From the NCBI RefSeq assembly GCF_008831285.2, contig NC_045139.1:2922704-2986703 (forward strand): a stretch of 64,000 nucleotides of DNA. The letters run 5' to 3'. Of this stretch, positions 1-12,936 are shown piece after piece. Position numbers and translations under genes: made by a program. The notes beneath the pieces were generated by a model. It was not told where the DNA came from. It made no database searches and saw only the letters and a list, made by a program, of their open reading frames with translations. The first letter of the stretch is position 1, and every line of letters begins with the position of its first letter. The DNA comes from Nymphaea colorata (taxonomy: Eukaryota > Streptophyta > Magnoliopsida > Nymphaeales > Nymphaeaceae).

Positions 1-287
1 TTGTAAAGGCCATTTCAACTTTCAAGGCTATTCCAAAGTTCAGTTTTTGACTTTCTTATTTTCGTAAATTTTTAAGCTGCTTTAAAACTACAAAATGATT
101 GTAACTTTTGAAATTGCATTAATTAAAAAGTATGTTTTGGAAGATCTTTAGTATAGATAAATTAAGAATCGCCAAGTTACATATAAAAAAACTGTAAATT
201 AAAGGTAAGATGAAGGGTTCCACCTTAAATCTACAAACCTAAGATCCTAATGCTTTTATATTACCGTGGATCACAGATCAATGGTGA

Positions 288-366
<79 letters not shown>

Positions 367-2229
367 ATACCCCTAAGTAAAAGAAAAAAAATGTGCTTTT
401 TCCTCAGTGACTCTTTTTTCACCGTGTACGGTATTATTAATACGACAAATTTGTATTTTTTAGGAATAAAATAGAAAAATTTCGGTAAATTTTTAAAAAA
501 TTTAAGACATTTAATAAATCCTAAAAATTATAAAAAATCATAAAAAATACGAAACAGACGGCATGTTTGTTCATGTTTTTTTTTGACGTTTTTTTAAAAA
601 ACATATTTTTGTCAATTTTAATACGACCAACTCTATTTTAAAGTATTATAAGCGTTTTTTTCCAATAAAACAAACTTTTATTGTGACGGTAGTGTAACCA
701 CAACGATTGTAAAGAATAAAGTAAGAAAAATGACATATAGCAGAGAAACTGAGTTAAAAACAAAAATAAAAGCAAAAAAAAAACGAGAAACAGTTTTCTG
801 GTAATGATTAAGTCCATAGGTAACCATTAAAATCTCACTATTCTCTTTTTCTATTTTCATTTTTTCTTCTTCTTCGCATCGTTTAAGCTGTTATAATATT
901 TTCTGTAACATTTATTCCTTTGCATCTGCTGCCTGTGCTGCCTTTCACGTACTTTATAATTTACCTTCCTTCGCATGGAAACAGGAGGGCCAAACCGAAT
1001 TCTCGCTCTCGTTCCGGATTCCCAAATTCGGGAATTGGGAATTCCTGCGGTCCTGCGGCTCCTGCCCATTGAAATTAACCGTTACCTTTTGACAAGTGCG
1101 GTGTTTTTGTCCGATAAAATCATCACCTTTTGCCCGTACTGAACGCCCTTTTGCCTGCAGCTTCCTGTTTGCTGGATTTCCCATTAAATTGTGAGTCCCT
1201 GAACTCTTTTCCTTTCCTGTTATTCGTCTTAGTCTCTTTTTGCAAATTGTGGTTTTCCTGATGGATCTACAAAAAATTACTCTTTGTTTCTTCCTTTCCC
1301 CCCCTCGAATGTACTGTTTAAGAAGAATAATGAAGTCTAGCCCGTTATTAGGAAGTTGGTAGCAATCTTACCCGTGAATTTCGAGATATGGATTGAATTT
1401 GATCACCGAAGCTATGAGTTGTTTGTGGAAAATTAGTTTGCTTCTGTTTCATTTCATGAAGTCACGAAACTCTGACTTGTACACAACTGGATTTCGTTTC
1501 TGTAAAGTTTCCCCTTCTATGGATGCGGAACTGCAACTCCTCTACCGAGAGTGGGAAATTCACTTAAAGGGAAAACTAATTTTCGACTAGCTTCGCTATT
1601 GGGACAATTCTATATTAGTTGTATGTCCCTAACTGAAACTTCTGCTTTATGAATTTTTCTTTTCCAACCAACCAAAGATAAAATCCATCGTACAAGACAT
1701 CAAAATAGAGAAATTGTGTTCGTGGATGACAGTGGCTGAAGACTGGTAGTTGCAGACGAACAGCGTTTATATGACATGAAGAAACCCCACCTGGATCATG
1801 GTACAGTAATAGCTCAACGTAAAGTGCTTCACATATTCGGCTGATGAGATTACATTCAAAATTCTCGAAGGATAAGGTAGTTACTTCTAGTATCCATGTA
1901 TTTCACACTTCGCCATGAACGAGCTCCAAAGTTCCAAGCTTGCTTACTAGTTTATCGATGTTCACCTCCCTTTTTTTCCAATGTTGATGTCTGAAGCACA
2001 AACTCATGGACTTTGAGAAGATTGCCAATTATGGAAAATAAGACTGTCTATTCGAAATCATTATCACTTTTTTTGTCTTTTAGTGCCCTTCTATTGAAAG
2101 GATTAGATTCTCTTCTCATTTCCTTTCTCCTGCAGGAAGGTTGTACTAGTTTCATGTGGAACTCGTTTGAAGTTGAAGAACTTTATGCTGTTCATTGCCA
2201 CCTAGGAGAAAAAAGCAAGCATCATCTCT
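1..2229. other. AT-rich upstream region of the MKK3 gene
   Basis: No coding region is supported here. A (TA)n microsatellite lies at about 291-363. An A/T-rich block at about 400-680 resembles, in opposite orientation, the repeat inside an RPN1 intron at about 22160-22490. Around 1000-1200 base composition becomes more balanced and a good splice donor (GTGAGT) occurs at about 1191. A pyrimidine-rich acceptor (CTCCTGCAG) lies at about 2128-2136. This would fit a 5' UTR intron of the MKK3 gene, but that is inference only. Confidence 0.4.
291..363. repeat. (TA)n microsatellite
   Basis: An uninterrupted run of TA dinucleotides of about 70 bp. The open frame across it encodes only Tyr-Ile repeats and is not a gene. 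Confidence 0.95.
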
Positions 2230-5200
2230 ATGGCTGGCTTGGAGGAGCTCAAAAAGAAGTTAGGGCCACTTTTTGATGCTGATAAAGGCTTCCCATCTGG
2301 GTTGGGATTGAGCCCATGTGATTCATACATGGTAGTTAACCTACACATATCTTGAAGCCACTGTTAGCATTGCCATTGTTAGCTTTCCAATTTTTTCAGA
2401 GCAAAGTTCTTTGTTTGATATGCTCGGTTACAATCAGTTATTCTGGTGGTCTGCTGTTAGAAATATACGTGTACACACACATGGTGTCACATGGATGCGA
2501 TGGATTTGAGCAATTTGACATATATGTGGGGATGAAATATGGAAGCCAAAAATGGAGAATGTGTGTGATTTAGGCTCGGGTACATGATGCATGCAGTTCT
2601 GCTTATGGGTTCTTTTGTTTCATTCTCTCTCATTTGCATGCAGTCATATGTTAATGCTGAGAGTCTTTTTGTTTGGAGGCATTATCTACAGTTCAAATTG
2701 AAGGTTGATTTTATAAACAAGCTCATCAGGCAGCTTCTTTCGTCTTGTATTTCTTGACATTTCAAATGTGGTAGGCTGCAAAACTTCCATGTATAGCTTG
2801 GAAACATTGGATTTCCTTCTGCAGTACTAGAGATGCCATGTTTCTCAATCATTATCATTAGTTCAATACCAAAGGAAAATTTCTGAAATATTTTCTGGTT
2901 CTATGGTGAAATGTAGATTCTTGGCCTTAACGCCTGCCTTTTCACATTTGTGTAAGCAGTACAACTGATCCATTGAATGGTTGAAACAAAATTGCTGCTG
3001 TGCTAGTGCTATCCATTTCACACATTGCTTTTAATAGTTTTTTTTTATCTTTGCTGATGAAGATTGGCTTACTTGTTGTAGGTATCTGATGGTGGGACAG
3101 TTAATCTGCTAAGTAGGTCATGTGGGGTGTACAACATAAATGAGCTTGGGTTACAAAAGAGAACATCAGGTCTAGTACATGATGAGGATTCCAATGAAAA
3201 GACATATCGATGTGCTTCGCATGAAATGCGGATATTTGGAGCCATTGGATGTGGTGCAAGCAGCATTGTTCAAAGGGCTATTCATATACCAGTTCATCGT
3301 ATATTAGCATTGAAGAAGATTAATGTCTTTGAGAAGGTTCATTTCTTAGCTTCATTAAAGCATTTGTGTCCATCTTCTAACCTGTTTACCAACTCATTTA
3401 CCCAATCATGCATCAAAAAAGCTCTTTATTCATAATTATTTCTATTGGGAGGGTTCATTTCTTAGCTTCATTAAAGCATTTGTGTCCATCTCCTAACCTG
3501 TTTACCAACTCATTTGCCCAATCATTTAGAACAAAAGCTCTTTATTCATAATTATTTGCATAGTAGCAAACTCTGTTTGGGCTGTTTGGGAATGTGTGAG
3601 TTTTTGCCCCAGCCAGTCTGATCTTTCTAAGAACCTTCAATAAAAACATCGTCCTTCTTTTCTGTTCTATTTAGAACTTCATGCATAGGATGTAAAACCA
3701 GAATCTGCTTAGTGCATAACGGCCTTCATCCATTTGGCATGGTATCTGGTTCAGATAGTGAGCAACTTTTGGTTTCATTTTGTAAGCCATTTTGCATATC
3801 TTAGTTTCTCATACAGCTCCAATTTTGAAGGAAAAAAGACAGCAGCTACTTAATGAGATAAGGACCTTGTGTGAGGCACCTTCTGCTCAAGGTTTAGTGG
3901 AATTTCATGGAGCATTTTATACTCCAGACTCAGGGCAAATCAGCATTGCATTAGAGTACATGAATGGAGGATCCCTTGCAGATGTTTTACGAGTTCAAAA
4001 ATTTATTCCAGAGCCAGTTCTTGCATCTATGGTCCAGAAGCTTTTGCTCGTAAGCTATTCTATTTCCAACATTCTATTCATTATGGTGGTCAAATTTAGC
4101 TGGAAACTGTCTCGTCATTATCCCATGTATTTATATATTTTTGAAGTCTTATCGGTTGACTTCCTAACATAGGGGCTGAGTTACCTACATGGAGTTCGTC
4201 ATCTTGTTCATAGAGACATAAAACCTGCAAATCTGCTTATTAATCTGAAGGGGGAACCCAAGATCACTGACTTTGGCATTAGCGCTGGTTTGGAGAATTC
4301 AGTTGCCATGGTATATACTTTTGTGAGCATACCATATTTGCAATGTTAAGTTTTTGCAGACCTGAATTGTAACCGATCTGCTAATTGTAAACCAAAGTGT
4401 ATCTGTTGTTAAATGCAGCAATAGAGGAGCATCTCTAACATGAATCTTGGATGTCATTTCATCAGTGTGCTACTTTTGTTGGGACTGTTACATACATGTC
4501 ACCTGAGAGAATCCGGAATGAGAGCTACTCCTACCCAGCAGATATTTGGAGCCTTGGATTGGCTATATTTGAGTGTGGAACTGGGGAGTTTCCATATACG
4601 GCAACTGAGGGTCCTGTCAATCTCATGCTACAGGTGAGTATTGCTTTTCTTTCTTAGACTGTTTCTGTGCCTTTCTATGACTGTTTGTGTGCATGAAAAC
4701 TTACTGTAAGATCAATTTTCATATTTGTAGATATTAGATGACCCTTCCCCTTCACCCTCCAAAGAGTCCTTTTCTCCAGAATTTTGCTCGTTTATTGATG
4801 CTTGCTTACAGAAGGATCCAGAGGCTAGGCCAACAGCTGAGCAGGTTATAAATGTGTATGTGTGTGTGTGTGCATCTATTTATGTGTGTAATTGCTGCAC
4901 ACTTTTTCATCTATACACTGTCAATCAGTTGCATTTGTATTAAAACCAAATATCTGATTTTGCATGGTCAGGAAGCACAGATACTTTGCGAGATCCATTC
5001 TTTTGTTAGGTTGTGATGAGTTGACAGATACTTGTTTTAGCATTACTTACTAGTTACTATCAAGCATGTTATGGATAAATCTAGGTTCAACCAATTAAAT
5101 ATGAATTTATCTCCAAACTGGTAATTGTGGGGCTAAAAAGTAAAGACTCCTATTTACGCTTTACATAATGGTGGATTAGCTAAGATAAGGATTTTGTCTG

Positions 5201-7102
5201 CTGCTTGTGTTATATCATTCATTAAGATGCTTTCAAACCAAGTTTCCACAGATATCTTCTGCCAGACATTTTCCTGTAGTCCTAGCACATAACTCCTTTG
5301 TTTAAACTTTAGAATCGACATAGACATGTTTTTCCAAGGGATTGGGAACAGTAGGTAGTGCTTTGGCTGCCATGAAAGCAGTTGGGAGTTCCAAAACCAT
5401 GGGAGCCTCTCCTTGCACAACTTAAAATGTGCATAGCCCCTAAGGTTGTGGTTGCTTGCCTCAGGGTTTCATGTTGCTGGGTGTGCAACTAGGTTTTCAT
5501 TACATGATGCAGTTTCCTTGTGTATATGTTCTGTTTTGGACCTTTTGGTTTATCAAGCAAACAAGCACACAAAGAGGTGTCCAATAAAATTGAGAGTAAT
5601 TTGTTGGAACAAAGTTGGGAAATTCCAGTAAGAATAACTTAAATTTGGAAAAAATAGTTCATGTAATAATGCTAAGTGTGCTGATAAAATGTATGTTCTT
5701 ATTGGTCTTATTTTTATCGAATGGAACATTGATGCACACATGCTAGGAAAAATAGTAATTAGGTGCCATCAGGTATTATTTGTGGCGACTGTTTGCATTT
5801 ATATGATGCATGGACTAAGATAATCATGGTAGTCCACTCAGGACCCTGGTTAGAGGGTACAATGGCCATCTTCGCACAGCTTCCTCCAAACTGAAATGAG
5901 AAGGATTATTAACAGCCAGCTATTACAACGTTATGTAGAAGACATAATTGCCAATTCACACCAGAGTGGGAGCTCACAAAACCATAGGTAGAAGGTCTTC
6001 ACTAGCAAGGTTTGTTACTGCAGGGAAATTGGCCACTTGAACACCAAATTTCATGAAGAAAGTAAGCAAAGAGATTTTTGGGAAGGATGGAATGCCTCCA
6101 TAGTATGAATGAGTTAACTGAAGGCCGTGCATTCCACATCACATACTAAATTCACAGCTAGACAAACTAAGATTGCTATGTGAAGCATTGACTAGTACTT
6201 GAAGATCCTGTCTCTACATTGTCGAGGGGCAGGTTCATTTGACTGGTTAATTTGGATCAACAGTTCGAAACTTTGTAATAACAGTTGATCATAAGTTTCA
6301 CTTTCTTATAGTAACAAGGACAAATCTTGTCCTCTGTTGTCCTATATTTGATTACAAGTTGCAATGGTGGTTGACTGTTCAATTAACATAATCTAATGCA
6401 GCTCCTAGCACATTCATTTATTATGAAGCATGAGAGTTCAAAGGTAGACCTAGCAGCATACGCTCGAAGTGTGTTTGACCCTACACAGAGACTGAGGGAT
6501 TTAGCCGACGTGAGTTCCTCTATGATTTTCTTCATGTTCTTCCTCCATCTTTCCAGTGTTATTTTTATAGCTAACCATTAGCACAATGAACTTTATAGAT
6601 GCTCACAATCCACTACTACTTACTGTTTGATGGATCTGATGATTTTTGGCACCATGCAAAGGTTCTCTATGGTGAAGCTTCAACTTTCAGGTATACCTCC
6701 AATTTGTTTTTTTCATGTCATTTTCATGTCAGTTCTTTCTCGTCAGTTTTTCCAAGTGATGTACTGCAGTTAATGTTTCTTTACCTGCTAAAGTAAAAAT
6801 AGAAAAGCAGAAATCCCTCTGGAGTTGGTGTTTACATGTTTTAATGAATTCACAGACTCCAGATTTGGTTAAGAAATCTCTGCTTAAAAGCAATATGATA
6901 TGTTTGGGACATGCAATTGACATAGTTCAGTCTCTGCTGCATAGAAAGTCTGGTGCAAATGATTTTCCAGGTATCTTGATTAAATGCTGACTGGACCAAC
7001 TAAAATGGTAATTGCCATGCTCAATACACCCACATAGTCATATTGGAACTTTTAATTTATGCCAAAAAAGTTGTGTACGGATAGTATTGTGTCTCATTAC
7101 TG

Positions 7103-7134
<32 letters not shown>

Positions 7135-7529
7135 TTCTTAATTCATTTTTCTTTTTAATTGCTAGTTTCTTGGATGAGGTATATGTGGGCGCAACTGATA
7201 TTTTCACAAAGTTGTCAAGCATAAGAAAGACATTGGTTGGTGATGGGTTCCAGGAGAGGTTGGTACATGTTGTTGAAAGTCTTCAGTGTTGTGCTCATGG
7301 AAATGATGGGCTTGCCATCCGCGTCTCTGGCTCATTTATAATTGGGAACCACTTTCTTATATGCGGGAATGGTGTACAAGTAGAGGGAATGCCGAGATTT
7401 GATGACTTCACTCGTGAGAGCATTATGCAGCAAAAGATGGGCACCTTTCATGAACAGTTCATAATGGAGCCTGGTAGTGTCGTGGGATGCTTCTTGATAT
7501 CCAAGCAAGAACTGTATATCTTGCAATAG
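2230..7529 (+). CDS. MKK3: Mitogen-activated protein kinase kinase, MKK3 type (kinase + NTF2-like domain), 9 exons
   Basis: Dual-specificity kinase that phosphorylates group C/D MAP kinases in plant stress and hormone signalling. Exons I read: 2230-2331, 3082-3336, 3831-4049, 4173-4310, 4466-4633, 4731-4844, 6402-6509, 6599-6690, 7166-7529. All have GT..AG borders and phases match, giving 519 aa, close to the roughly 520 aa of Arabidopsis MKK3. The start [17 protein letters not shown] fits that family. Visible motifs: glycine loop GAIGCGASS (about 87-95), ATP lysine in LALKK (about 112), [10 protein letters not shown] (about 205-214), DFG (225-227), the plant MAPKK activation motif S-x5-T (S235/T241), and TYMSPERIR. 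From about residue 365 the chain becomes an NTF2-like domain ([17 protein letters not shown] onward), which in plants is diagnostic of MKK3. The exon 2 donor (AAG|GTTCAT) is weak. No disabling mutation is seen. Confidence 0.95.
3337..3570 (+). repeat. Tandem duplication (period about 116 bp) at the start of MKK3 intron 2
   Basis: The segment starting GTTCATTTCTTAGC at 3337 recurs at 3453 with few differences, through CTCTTTATTCATAATTATTT. The duplicated unit begins exactly at the intron's 5' end, so the GTTCAT donor sequence is present twice. Confidence 0.85.
7104..7135 (+). repeat. (GA)n microsatellite in the last MKK3 intron
   Basis: Short GAGAGA run about 30 bp before the final acceptor (GCTAG at 7161-7165). 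An open frame reads through it into the last exon, but the protein homology begins only after the acceptor. Confidence 0.85.
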
Positions 7530-8474
7530 GAGGAGCTATTTTAGTTAGTGCGATATGCCACAAGTAACATATACATTGCTGCATTTAGTCCGATGGATGA
7601 ATAGATAGTGTTGTGACATCTTAACAAGGTGTTTTTTGCTTCAGACTTGACGTCAGTGTATGCATTGAAAGCAAAGTGAACTAGTGATAGTGAAGATCAT
7701 CCACTAATAAGTTCCCCTTAAGATAATTCCACTACCTCTGGTGAAGCTCTTATTAGCACTGATCTACAATTTTATAGAATCGAAAACTTTGTCCTCGTTC
7801 TGATTGTGCTTGCTAACCTTGGATTTCCAATGACGGCATTCCATCTGTCAAATCCAAGCATTTATTGGGTGACTCTCTCTCTTACTCGGTGGATTCGTCC
7901 TCTTGACTTGGATTCGATTTCTTCTTCTACTTTCCTCATCCTCAATCTCTGGTTGAACATGGGTGCATCGACGTCCTGCTGTTTGTTGAATGATGTTATC
8001 ATGTCCCCCTTCCTCCCTCTCTCTGCTCATGCTTGCTTATGAACGTACGTTCAAACAACTGGTTGGTCTGAAATTCTATGGCATTATGAACCAGTTTTAT
8101 GCAATCAATTTTTTGGCCATTGATTTTTCCCTGCTAGAGAAAATCAAAATTTGTCACACTTTCGCCGATAAGAGTTCTATCACCTAGGTGGATGTTTGGT
8201 TTAAAAACCTTCAAGAACAGTTAAATGCGCCAGGTTTGTTGTATTTCTTTTCACAATATGGGGCCGCTTTGCATAACCCCAGCTTGCCAATCAGAAAGGA
8301 AAAAGGGAAAAGAGGATCAGATTATTGTAGACCATGAGTGCGCTTGGGGGAGTTATTTTACTGAAATAATTCTTATAGTTTTCAAAATATGGAACTATAT
8401 AAATAAGCGTGAAACTTCATGAAAGGAACATTGGAAAGCTTATTATTTAACATCATAACATGCCTTATGTGCCT
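7530..8474. other. MKK3 3' flank, no gene seen
   Basis: The first few hundred bases are presumably 3' UTR. The remainder has only short, non-conserved open frames and no recognisable repeat. Confidence 0.4.
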
Positions 8475-8482
8475 GTCTCAAC

Positions 8483-8909
8483 TAGGGCTGCACACGAGCA
8501 GAGCAGAGCTCGAGTTGGAGCCAACTCGAGCTTGACTTGGATCAGAAAACTACAGCTCGAACTTGAGTCGATCTTGATAGAACAAGCTCAAGTTGGACTC
8601 GATGATACAACATTGAGCTTGAACTCGACTCCTTTAATTCATTCATGTTAGATGTGTTTTGTTTTAACTCGTTTAACTTGATTAACTTGTTTAGTTGCTA
8701 TGTTTTTAACTAATTTCTTATTATAATTCAACATTCATTATGTAGTCAATCTAAGTTGAGTTTAAACGAGTTCTTACAATCGAACATGACTCATTTAACA
8801 TTTCGAGCATACATTTGAACTTGAGTTTAACTGATTTATAAACGAGTGAAGTTATGATGAGCGAGTTTAAGCCGATCTCAAGCTGACTGGACTCGTTGTT
8901 GCAGCCCTA
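8483..8909. mobile_element. hAT-like MITE, 427 bp, with terminal inverted repeats and 8-bp target duplication
   Basis: The element starts TAGGGCTGCA and ends TGCAGCCCTA, a perfect 10-bp inverted repeat. Flanks GTCTCAAC (8475-8482) and ATCTCAAC (8910-8917) match at 7 of 8 bases, as expected for an hAT-type 8-bp target site duplication. The interior is full of CTCGAGCTTGA-type words and encodes nothing. Related degenerate sequence occurs near 42490-42545, 46550-46800 and 49985-50390. Confidence 0.85.
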
Positions 8910-10975
8910 ATCTCAACCTCTAATCTCGACCTCCAGTTGAACAGATCAAGCAAAGCTCGAATTGACGTCACATGAAACCTATTGGTCGAAAACTCAGTGG
9001 ACAGTGACAAAAGCCCGCCGACTGCTAGTAATCGCAGAGCAGGGTGGGCTGGATAAAAAATATTTCCAGGCTGGCTGAAAGACGATCAGCAAAAATGAAA
9101 TACTTGGCTGGAATGACCTGAAGCTGGAATTTACGTGACTCGATTCAGCCATTGCAGTTCCCTTTGATGGTCACCAGAACTAGTGTACATCCATTAACGT
9201 AGATCTAAGCACGTTTTCCAAGATTGGGCAGCGGCAAAAGCTGCACACAGGCAAGGGGAGGGAGGGAAAAAAATTGACATGCCATTGGGTTGGGCACAGA
9301 GTTTTCATTGCTTTATTTCCCAACTGTTCCCTTCCCCAGGGAATCACATAATTGTGCCTCCATTTGTCTGCCTAACACAGTAGGGCTGCATGGAAAACGA
9401 CCTTTCCACTTTTTCACCTCTCTCTTCTTTCAGGCATGGGAAAAATTTTCCTTGGAAGTATCAACAACAACAACCAATGAAATTTGATAAGCGCTTCTGT
9501 CTCTCTGGGTGGTGGGATGGTTTAAATGCAATTTTCAGGACCTTCCTCCTGAGGTGGTGGGGATTGAATGTCTCGGGACACTTTGCCCCTTATTTGGGAA
9601 ATTTTTTTTCCCACATAGTGTCTTTATTGAAAGCTGCCTGCAGTAAAACGAAAGAGCTTCGAACATGACTGTGTTTTTAAATCTTGCAGTTGATTATGAT
9701 TGATTCTGAAGCCGATCTTGGGATGGTTTGAAATAAAATGAGGTTCTCAGATCCTCCACTTGCTCCAAATTGAACCAAACATGAAGTGTAGCTGCCCCTG
9801 TCCTCGCATCAGAGACGCTGACATCCCCAACCTTTTCAACGCCAGTTCGGAGGTTCAGTCCTGAGAATTAAAAGATGATGATCATCATGAATACAACATT
9901 TTCCACAAATTTTTTGGTGATCCACCAGTAACACGAAAGGCCAGAAAGAAAGAAACCCAATTGATGATACAGAGGTTCTAGTGCAATGATGCATGGCAGT
10001 TCGGGCCCTGACCTAGTTTAGAAGTTCAACCTCGCTCTACTACTCGGGAGAAGGCCTCTTCCTCATTTATGAAGTTTCAAATAAGTAATCGTCAATTTAT
10101 TATATGTAAAGCATATGCTGACTGTATTTGGTTCTTTAAAAGAAAATTATTTAACATTAGTGGAAATTTATATTGCCTAGCTTAAGGTTGCTAAATCATC
10201 AATGGGTTGTAGTTAAATGTTGTTATTACCATGCTTTAGCCACCGTTAAAGATATATATATTATTATAGAAAATATATTTCAGCAATACATTGGTACTTG
10301 TGGTGGCACAAATATTACAAAAAAAAAATGTAAATAATTATCTATGCTGTTAACACGTACTATATATGACTGCACAATTATGAGAGGAATGAAACATCTT
10401 TAAAAATTAGTATCTTGCTAATCTTGTTTCCACAGAAAGTATAATCAAATTTATAAATTATTCAATTTCGTTGTAGACATGTAGATTTCCAAATATTGCG
10501 CATGCTGCCACAAGAAATACTGAGTTAATTGCATTGTATTATTGAAAATGCAATTAGTCAAAATATTATGTATGCTTTTTCACTCATTATTAGTGCCTCG
10601 TCTACTTTAAATTTCTCACTCGGCCACTTTCAGTAGCATATTATTATAAGAATAAATATTTAAATGATGTAGTGAAGACAAATAATTAAAAGAGAACACT
10701 ATGCATCCAATACCTTATTCCATGCGTTGTTTTTTCAAGTATATACGGCAGTTGAAGCTTTTCACATAAATGAGAAATCACCGCCAAAAAGTGTCAAATG
10801 CTTCCCTCACCAAAGCTTAAAAATTAGTACTTACCTTAGAGAACTTGGAAGTAAAAATGATTCACAAAGCTAGGGGCCGCATTTAATGGCTGAAACGGAA
10901 AAGCTAGGAGTTAGAAGAACTTGGTCGGACCTGACCTTGGAAAATATCAACAGAAAAATTCAAGTGTATCCTTAC
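8910..10975. other. Intergenic, no gene seen
   Basis: About 2 kb between the MITE and the resistance-gene relic. It becomes markedly A/T-rich from about 10080 to 10760. I see short open frames only, none resembling a known family, and no clear inverted or tandem repeat. Confidence 0.4.
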
Positions 10976-11392
10976 TTACCCAAACCATGCTTTTAGTTCA
11001 ACTCTGGACAGCTTTGACACATAGGTCGATACGAGTATTCTTCCAGAACCTTTCCTTAAATACTCTAGTATCTCTTCACCATCTCTTCCTATATAATAAG
11101 AAAAGCTTTTGGAGCCTTCATCATCATTATCAAAATCATCTTCTGCGAGCCTCGTCTCAAAGAGGACATGGTCGTCTTCCATGACCACCGCCATGTCTAC
11201 TGGTGAAGAGATCACGCCATCTAAAATCAGTTCTAGTGACCAGCACTTTTCCATATAGTTAAATCTCACGTCTGGAAACAAGAAAGACATGCTTTGCTGA
11301 TCGCTATGAGGCCCAGCAATGAGATTCCATCCCATCTTGAATCTCATTAAATTTTGAAAGAGTGCTCGCTGCAACAACCACGAAAGCTGCCT
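10976..11392 (-). pseudogene. C-terminal (post-LRR) exon of the resistance-gene relic
   Basis: Reads RQLSWLLQRALFQNLMRF and ends with a stop at 10976-10978. The exon is open throughout (138 codons). Its position after the LRR and its mix of beta-strand-like and acidic segments (VMEDDHVLFETRLAEDDF) suit the post-LRR domain of TIR-type NLRs. The acceptor I chose (AATGAG|AGGCAG) is in phase with the end of exon C, but other AGs nearby are possible. Confidence 0.5.
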
Positions 11393-11578
11393 CTCATTAT
11401 TCCTTAGGAATAAGAAGTAAAAGAGGAAAAAAAAAACAAAAATGAAGGAAGACGACTTAATTATTTATTGTATATTCATACTCCTTAACGCAATAAAATA
11501 GTGTGTTCAACCTCGACCACTTAAAACTTAAAAGAAAGGATATATGGGGCCATATATAATATATATACACGTACGTAC

Positions 11579-12936
11579 CATGAACACTTTGTTCTTGAAA
11601 TCATTGCTAAGGTTGCTGCACTGTATCCCACCACTTGGCCCTGGCAATTCCAGATCCCAAAAATTTTCTGCAATGGTTTCAAAGCCAGGAATGCATTCGA
11701 GCGAGTTGCAGCCTCCAAGAAACAAATCTCTTAGAGATTGCAAATTTGAAAAGTCTGGTAAGCATCTCAAATTGGTGCAGTTGGAAGCGTCAAGCTTCTC
11801 TAGAACAGAGGAGGAAAGGTGAGGGATAGTGTGAAGCTGCTTGCATCCGGATACATTAAGCATTTCAAGTCTAGAGAAGCTGCTTATACATGAGGGAAGG
11901 CTCTTGAAATTGCTCCCTGACAAGTCCAACTCTTCCAATGATGTCAAGTGCGACAGCCCAGAGAGAAGAACATCGTTTTGAGTAATATTGCTCAATTTCA
12001 GGTGCGCCAGATTTGTGAAACGCCCAAGCCATGGAGGAAGTTCCTCAATTCCAGTTTCCGATAGGTCCAAGCTGCACCTGATGTTCTTGAATCTGCTAAG
12101 CGATAACTCCCGAAGTCCTCCCAATGACGCATCACGATCTGGCAAAGTTTCGAGGCTCGAACATCCCAACTCTATGGACTTCACATTTCTTAGTTCTTCG
12201 ATGGAGGAAGTCGCTGGCTCCAACTGAAGGCATCTAAACCTTAACCAGATCTCAATGTGTTCCCATGAGCACATCTCATCAATGAATGGGGGAATATTGT
12301 TGCAGTACAATGCAAAGGTGTGGAGTTGCTTCAATTGTCCAATCCACTTAGGCAGGGCTTTGAGGGACTGACATTTCAATTCCAAGAACTCAAGCTTTTG
12401 CATTTCTGCTATACAATCTGGCAACACTTCAATTTGGTCATCCATGATGACAAGTCTTTCCATTGAATGTAAAAGAGAAGACGATAAAGCAGTTACCAAC
12501 TCGGAACATGAGCCTGAGAATTCCAAAGTAGACACTTTGAGCACATTCCCGTCGAAGTAGCCCCGCCGGGACAGGACTTTTGTAAATTTAGATTGCGCAG
12601 TTGAGTTAGCTTCTCTATTGAAGTCAGTATGCTCTTAATTCCGGTCTCACGAAGACCAAGGTTTCCCGGTGAAAAGAAGAGGTCCAAATGCTGACTAAGC
12701 TCAAGTCTTTCGAGCAAAGTTAAATGACATATGGTGTGGGGAAGTCCCTCCAATGCGTTGCATCCTGTTATCAGTAGAACCATCAAGTTCTCCAGAGTCC
12801 CAACCGAGTCATGAACTTCAGTCAGCATCTCACAATTTCTTAGAGTCAACTCTTCCAAGTAAGGGGCAAAAGAGAAATCTGGCGTAACAGTTATTTGCTT
12901 GGCACAAAGATCAAGCCTCTTTAATTTCTTCATCGC
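11579..12936 (-). pseudogene. LRR exon C of the resistance-gene relic, one frameshift
   Basis: Starts after acceptor TTGTGCAG with AMKKLKRLDLC and ends KVFM before donor GTACGTACG. It encodes about 450 residues of leucine-rich repeats, for example LEELDLSGSNFKSLPSCI, LEMLNVSGCKQL and LEKLDASNCTNLRCLPDF. The frame is broken near 12545-12570: upstream reading LRNLNLQKSC passes into another frame before LKVSTLEFSGSCSEL. It is otherwise open. Confidence 0.7.

Noticed and set aside
250-474. 74-aa plus-strand open frame
   Set aside because: Its core is a translated (TA)n microsatellite; nothing else supports a gene.
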